64,000 bases of DNA from positions 496,001-560,000 of the forward strand of contig CAVUSI010000003.1 in assembly GCA_963744115.1 (NCBI GenBank), given 5' to 3'. The notes under the pieces were generated by a model. The model was not told where the DNA came from. It did no database searches and saw only the letters and a program-made list of their open reading frames with translations. The stretch is from Chersky-267 sp963744115 (GTDB taxonomy: Bacteria; Chloroflexota; Limnocylindria; Limnocylindrales; CSP1-4). This document shows positions 60,817-64,000 of the stretch, one piece after another (position 1 is the first letter of the stretch; every line of letters begins with the position of its first letter). The position numbers were made by a program, and so were the translations under genes.

Positions 60817-61707
60817 TCAGCCGGCGAACGGCGTCGGCGGGCGGCCGCGGACCCCCGGCCGGACCCGGAACATCGCCCCGGCCAGCGGTTCGGCCGCGTG
60901 CTGCGCCTCGCTGAGCTGCTCCCAGGCCGACGTGATGTAGAGCTCGTCGAGGTCGGGGCCGCCGAAGACCGGGCAGGTCACCTCCGAGACCGGGAGTCGG
61001 ATCTCCCGATCGATCGAGCCGTCGGGCAGGTAGCGGCGGACGATCCAGCCGTCCCACAGCGCGAGCCAGATCGCGCCTTCTGCGTCGACGGTCAGGCCGT
61101 CGGGGTTGCCGTCGGCCGGATCCACGAGGACGAACGGGCGTCGATCGGCGATCGAGCCGGTCGCCGGGTCGAAGTCGAAGCGATCGATCCGCTGGGTCGG
61201 GGTGTCCACGTAGTACATCGTCCGGCCGTCGAGGCTCCAGTCGAGCCCGTTCGAGATGGCGATGTCGTCGACCATCCGGTGGACCGTCAGGTCCGGGTCG
61301 AGCCGATAGAGGGCCCCCGCGCCGGCGCGCTGGTCGAGGGCCATGGTGCCGGCCCAGAACCTGCCCTGCGGATCGCACTTGCCGTCGTTGAAGCGAAGGT
61401 CGGGGCGGTCGGACTGGACGTCGGCGAGCCGTTCGACGGCGCCGTCGTCGGCCACGGCCCAGAACCCGTCGGCGAGCGCGGCCACCCAACCGCCGGACGC
61501 CCGGATCGCGATCGAGCCGACCGGGGACGGCAGCTGGATCGTTCGGGTCTCGCCGTCGCGCCCGGTCAGGTAGAGCCTCGCCTCTGGGATGTCCACCCAG
61601 GCGATCCGTCCGATGCGGTCGTCCCAGACCGGTCCTTCGCCGACCATCGATCCGAAGTCGACGATCAGCTCCGGGTCGCCGGGCTCGCTGATCCGTCGAT
61701 CCGTCAT
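60817..61707 (-). CDS. SMP-30/gluconolactonase family lactonase
   Basis: A six-bladed propeller enzyme of 296 residues. Metal ligands of the family are visible: Glu in MVGEGPVWDDR, Asn in RFNDGKCDPQGRFWAGTM, Asn in AISNGLDWSLDG and Asp in GNPDGLTVDAEG. It hydrolyses a sugar lactone to the acid, a step that feeds the aldolase and kinase encoded convergently. The exact sugar (glucono-, arabino-, xylonolactone) is not determined. It follows the dehydrogenase gene by 7 nt on the same strand. Confidence 0.9.
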   Translation of the reverse strand: MTDRRISEPGDPELIVDFGSMVGEGPVWDDRIGRIAWVDIPEARLYLTGRDGETRTIQLPSPVGSIAIRASGGWVAALADGFWAVADDGAVERLADVQSDRPDLRFNDGKCDPQGRFWAGTMALDQRAGAGALYRLDPDLTVHRMVDDIAISNGLDWSLDGRTMYYVDTPTQRIDRFDFDPATGSIADRRPFVLVDPADGNPDGLTVDAEGAIWLALWDGWIVRRYLPDGSIDREIRLPVSEVTCPVFGGPDLDELYITSAWEQLSEAQHAAEPLAGAMFRVRPGVRGRPPTPFAG

Positions 61708-61714
61708 CAGGCGA

Positions 61715-62701
61715 TCATGGCAGGTCGACCGGCGTCGGGAGGGGCTGGCCGCGGACGCCCGCCAGGAGGTTGGCAGCGGCCATCGCGGCCATCCGGTCGC
61801 GCGTCGCCGTCGTCGCCGACGCGATGTGGGGCACGATCAGGCAGTTCGGGAGGCGGAGCAGCGGGTCGTCCGGGTCGATCGGTTCGGGGTCGGTCACGTC
61901 GAGGCCGGCCCCACCGATGGTCCCGTCGGCCAGGGCCACGGCCAGCGCCGGGCTGTCCACGATCGGTCCGCGCGAGGTATTGACGAGCACCGCCGTGCGA
62001 CGCATCCGGGCGAGCGCCGTCGCGTCGATCAGGTGCCGGGTAGCGTCGGTCAGGGGGACGTGGATCGACACGATGTCGCTCCGGGCGAGGAGCTCGTCGA
62101 ACTCGACGAACGTCGCGCCGAGCGCGGTCTCGACGGACTCCGGCGCCCGGTCGCGCTGGTGGTACAGGACGGTCATCCCGAATCCCGCGGCGCGCCGCGC
62201 GACCGCCTGGCCGATCCGTCCGAGACCGACGATCCCAAGGGTCGACCCGTGGACGTCGATGCCGAGAAGGAGCATCGGACCCCACGTCCGCCAGCTGCCG
62301 GATCGGACGAACCGATCCCCCTCGCCGACGCGTCGCGCCACGGCCAGGATGAGCGCCCAGGCGAGATCGGCGGTCGACTCCGTCAGGACGCCGGGCGTGT
62401 TGCCGACCGCGACGCCGCGTCTGGCGCAGGCACCGAGATCGATGTTGTCGAACCCGACCGCGTAGTTGGCGACCACGCGCAGGCGCGGGCCGGCGGCGTC
62501 GAGCAGCTCATCGTCGACCCGATCGGTCAACAGGGTCAGGATCCCGTCGCAACCGGCCACCCGATCAAGCAGGGCCGCCCGCGGCGGTGGCGTGTCCTCG
62601 GTCCAGACGTCCAGGTCGCAGCTCGCCCTGATCGGCCCGAGGCCCGCCTCCGGGATCTGACGAGCGACGAAGACGCGCGGACGGTCGATCCTCGGTTCCA
62701 C
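61715..62701 (-). CDS. D-2-hydroxyacid dehydrogenase (glyoxylate/hydroxypyruvate reductase type)
   Basis: A dehydrogenase of 328 residues. The NAD(P) motif is LGIVGLGRIGQAVARRA. Catalytic Arg is in VNTSRGPIVD, Glu in LDVTDPEPI and His in IVPHIASAT. Substrate-loop segments (VVANYAVGFDNID; GNTPGVLTESTADLAWALIL) match D-glycerate/gluconate-2-dehydrogenase types, so it could reduce glyoxylate, hydroxypyruvate or 2-ketogluconate. Co-transcription with the lactonase suggests sugar-acid metabolism. On the minus strand a GATAGG/TAGGCT stretch close to GTG 62701 hints at a leaderless start. Confidence 0.9.
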   Translation of the reverse strand: MEPRIDRPRVFVARQIPEAGLGPIRASCDLDVWTEDTPPPRAALLDRVAGCDGILTLLTDRVDDELLDAAGPRLRVVANYAVGFDNIDLGACARRGVAVGNTPGVLTESTADLAWALILAVARRVGEGDRFVRSGSWRTWGPMLLLGIDVHGSTLGIVGLGRIGQAVARRAAGFGMTVLYHQRDRAPESVETALGATFVEFDELLARSDIVSIHVPLTDATRHLIDATALARMRRTAVLVNTSRGPIVDSPALAVALADGTIGGAGLDVTDPEPIDPDDPLLRLPNCLIVPHIASATTATRDRMAAMAAANLLAGVRGQPLPTPVDLP

Positions 62702-62724
62702 GGCGCAAGCCTATCGTCCCGCGG

Positions 62725-63207
62725 TCAGGTCGGTTCCGTGCTCTCCTCGACCTTGGCGCGGAACCCGGCACGGGCGAGACGCCTGACCTCGGCGGCCGCT
62801 CGCTTCATCGTCGAGAACTCCCGCTCGACTTCGTAGCGGTCCTTGTCGCGCTCGATCCGATAGCCGGTGAACCCCTTGGCCCTGAGCTTGGCCAGCCGCT
62901 TGAGGGCGTTCGCCCGGTTCTTGAACGTCGTGCTGGCGGCCTCCCACTGCGGCTTCGGGGCCGCGACCTCGGGGATCTCGACGGTCGGTGACGGCGACGG
63001 TGTCGGGACGGCGGCGGACGGGGTCGGGCGGACCGGCGAGGGTGTCGGCGACGGCGACGGCGGCTGACTGGCCCGTGCGATCCGCACCGGCGTGGCGATC
63101 GGCACGGGGGCGATCAAGTCCGAGCACCCGGCCAGGACGCCCGCCAGGACGAGGGCGGCGGAGACGGCCGCCCAGGCGGTTCGCCGGGACGCGCTGGGAT
63201 CGGTCAT
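62725..63207 (-). CDS. Lipoprotein with Pro/Ser/Thr linker and SPOR-like domain
   Basis: A protein of 160 residues from ATG 63207. The signal ends at LAGVLAGCSDL (lipobox). A linker of Pro/Ser/Thr repeats covers about residues 45-85. A basic C-terminal domain contains a repeated pattern typical of SPOR-like folds: NRANALKRLAKLRAKGFTGY, then RAAAEVRRLARAGFRAKV. SPOR domains bind denuded peptidoglycan at division sites; the assignment here is by pattern only. Confidence 0.7.
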   Translation of the reverse strand: MTDPSASRRTAWAAVSAALVLAGVLAGCSDLIAPVPIATPVRIARASQPPSPSPTPSPVRPTPSAAVPTPSPSPTVEIPEVAAPKPQWEAASTTFKNRANALKRLAKLRAKGFTGYRIERDKDRYEVEREFSTMKRAAAEVRRLARAGFRAKVEESTEPT

Positions 63208-63424
63208 CGACCCGCTCGTACCCCCGTCGGCACGTCGTGAGGTCCGGTGGGGATCACCGAGCGACGCACCGTCCGCCCGTGATCGTAGGCCGCCCCGGCA
63301 TGCCTGGCAATCCGGGATCGCGGACCCGCCCCGACCGCGCCCCCGACGCGTACAGTGGGAGCGTCCACAACGCGCTCGGCCATGCCGGCCGCGCGACCGC
63401 GGGCGACCACACGAGGAGGTCTCC

Positions 63425-63745
63425 ATGGCCAGGTATCTGTGGCAGGTGTCCTACACCCCCGAGGGGATCCGCGGATTGATCAAGGAGGGCGGCACGAGTC
63501 GCGCCACCGCGATCCGTCGGCTGGCCGAGAGCCACGGTGGCAAGGTCGAGACGTTCGACTTCGCCTTCGGCGACGATGACGTCTATCTGATCGCCGAGCT
63601 GCCGGGCCATATCGAGGCGTCCGCGATCGCGCTGGCCGTCGCCGCGTCCGGCGCGGCATCGATCAAGACCGTCGTGCTGCTGACGCCCGCCGAGATCGAC
63701 GAGGCTGTCAAGGTCGACGTCGGCTACCGGGCGCCCGGCAAGTAG
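63425..63745 (+). CDS. GYD-domain protein
   Basis: A protein of 106 residues with the GYD/DUF3303-like ferredoxin-fold pattern. It starts ARYLWQVSYTPEGIRGLIKEG, then TFDFAFGDDDVYLIAELPGH and a late IKTVVLLTPAEIDEA. The biochemical role is unknown. A strong GGAGG lies before ATG 63425. TACAGT near 63350 may be its -10 element. Confidence 0.87.
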   Translation: MARYLWQVSYTPEGIRGLIKEGGTSRATAIRRLAESHGGKVETFDFAFGDDDVYLIAELPGHIEASAIALAVAASGAASIKTVVLLTPAEIDEAVKVDVGYRAPGK

Positions 63746-64000
63746 GCGGGCCGCCGGCCGCGGCCCTCGGCGGGGTCCGTCGGGTCGCGCGATATGGATG
63801 GGCCGGCCGCGGAGATCGCAGCCGGCCCGTTGTCCCCCCGCCAGAGGTCGGCGCTCGCCGACCTCATCGCACCTACGGGTGTACCAGCGACGACTTGTCG
63901 GATGCCATTGAATTGGTTCGCCCGCGCACCGCGAATCGCCAAAGGTCCCGGTCCGGGGCAGGACCGAGGGCTACCTCGCGTCGGGGCCGGGCTCGGCGAC
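63746..64000 (+). other. Non-coding end of window with two hairpins
   Basis: No gene is supported here. GGGCCGGC (63800-63807) pairs with GCCGGCCC (63821-63828), a plausible terminator for the GYD gene. GAGGTCGGCG (63844-63853) pairs with CGCCGACCTC (63856-63865) around a very tight loop. A less GC-rich stretch (near 63895-63920) follows and may precede a gene outside the window. Confidence 0.4.

Noticed and set aside
1..64000. Search for a defence island, prophage, integrase, transposase or secondary-metabolite cluster
   Set aside because: No recombinase, restriction-modification, toxin-antitoxin, capsid or NRPS/PKS signature was found. The neighbourhood looks like ordinary chromosome.

Overview
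The window is a gene-dense, high-GC (roughly 68-70 %) bacterial chromosome segment. There is no rRNA, tRNA, CRISPR array, insertion sequence or phage block. The gene mix points to Chloroflexota (possibly an uncultured Limnocylindria/Ellin6529-type lineage) or, less likely, an actinobacterium: deazaflavin- and LLM-type oxidoreductases, DUF1269/DUF6325 proteins, MalT-like LuxR regulators, many ECF sigma factors, Pro/Thr-rich lipoproteins, a SAM-I riboswitch and many starts that look leaderless. The taxonomic placement is inference.

0-10 kb: the C-terminal end of an aquaporin and a ClC-type channel with altered selectivity motifs; a minus-strand operon (rhodanese, DinB-like, DUF5996); a plus-strand operon of two DUF1269 membrane proteins around a DUF6325 protein with an 18-residue Ala/Glu repeat, closed by a perfect 16-bp hairpin; a frame-disrupted lipoprotein; and a MalT-like regulator. 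Three near-identical inverted repeats (TCCTCC-N5-GGAGGA) lie upstream of these units and of the next operon.

10-20 kb: five tightly coupled membrane genes (small membrane protein, Vps62-like protein, tandem AI-2E transporter, EmrB/QacA-type exporter, TMEM175-like channel), then a minus-strand set (GT4 glycosyltransferase, Pro/Thr-rich lipoprotein, disrupted peroxiredoxin-like gene).

20-31 kb: PPOX and PaiB flavin-type proteins around a DUF2652 pseudogene that keeps a textbook MerR-type promoter; lactate dehydrogenase; adenylate cyclase; an EXLDI protein with a palindromic operator and an ABC-2 exporter; a ROK fructokinase; and a SAM-I riboswitch with its own terminator in front of a short MetE-like protein.

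31-48 kb: a secreted repeat protein, an F420-type reductase, ECF sigma and MarR regulators, an LLM oxidoreductase, acetyl xylan esterase and lyxose isomerase-like sugar genes, a double META-domain lipoprotein, serA, an LUD protein, glutamate decarboxylase, a DUF2252 protein, an ECF sigma/beta-propeller anti-sigma pair and a cell-wall amidase.

48-64 kb: a four-subunit 2-oxoacid:ferredoxin oxidoreductase operon running on to a histidine phosphatase, a small membrane protein and an inositol dehydrogenase-like gene; another ECF sigma unit; an AAA-LuxR regulator; and an Entner-Doudoroff-type sugar-acid block (eda, kdgK, SMP-30 lactonase, 2-hydroxyacid dehydrogenase).

Together the genes suggest a heterotroph using plant-type sugars and sugar acids, with ferredoxin-linked oxidation of 2-oxoacids. 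At least six otherwise convincing genes carry a single frameshift, five of them by one apparent extra base, so consensus errors in this assembly are a serious possibility.
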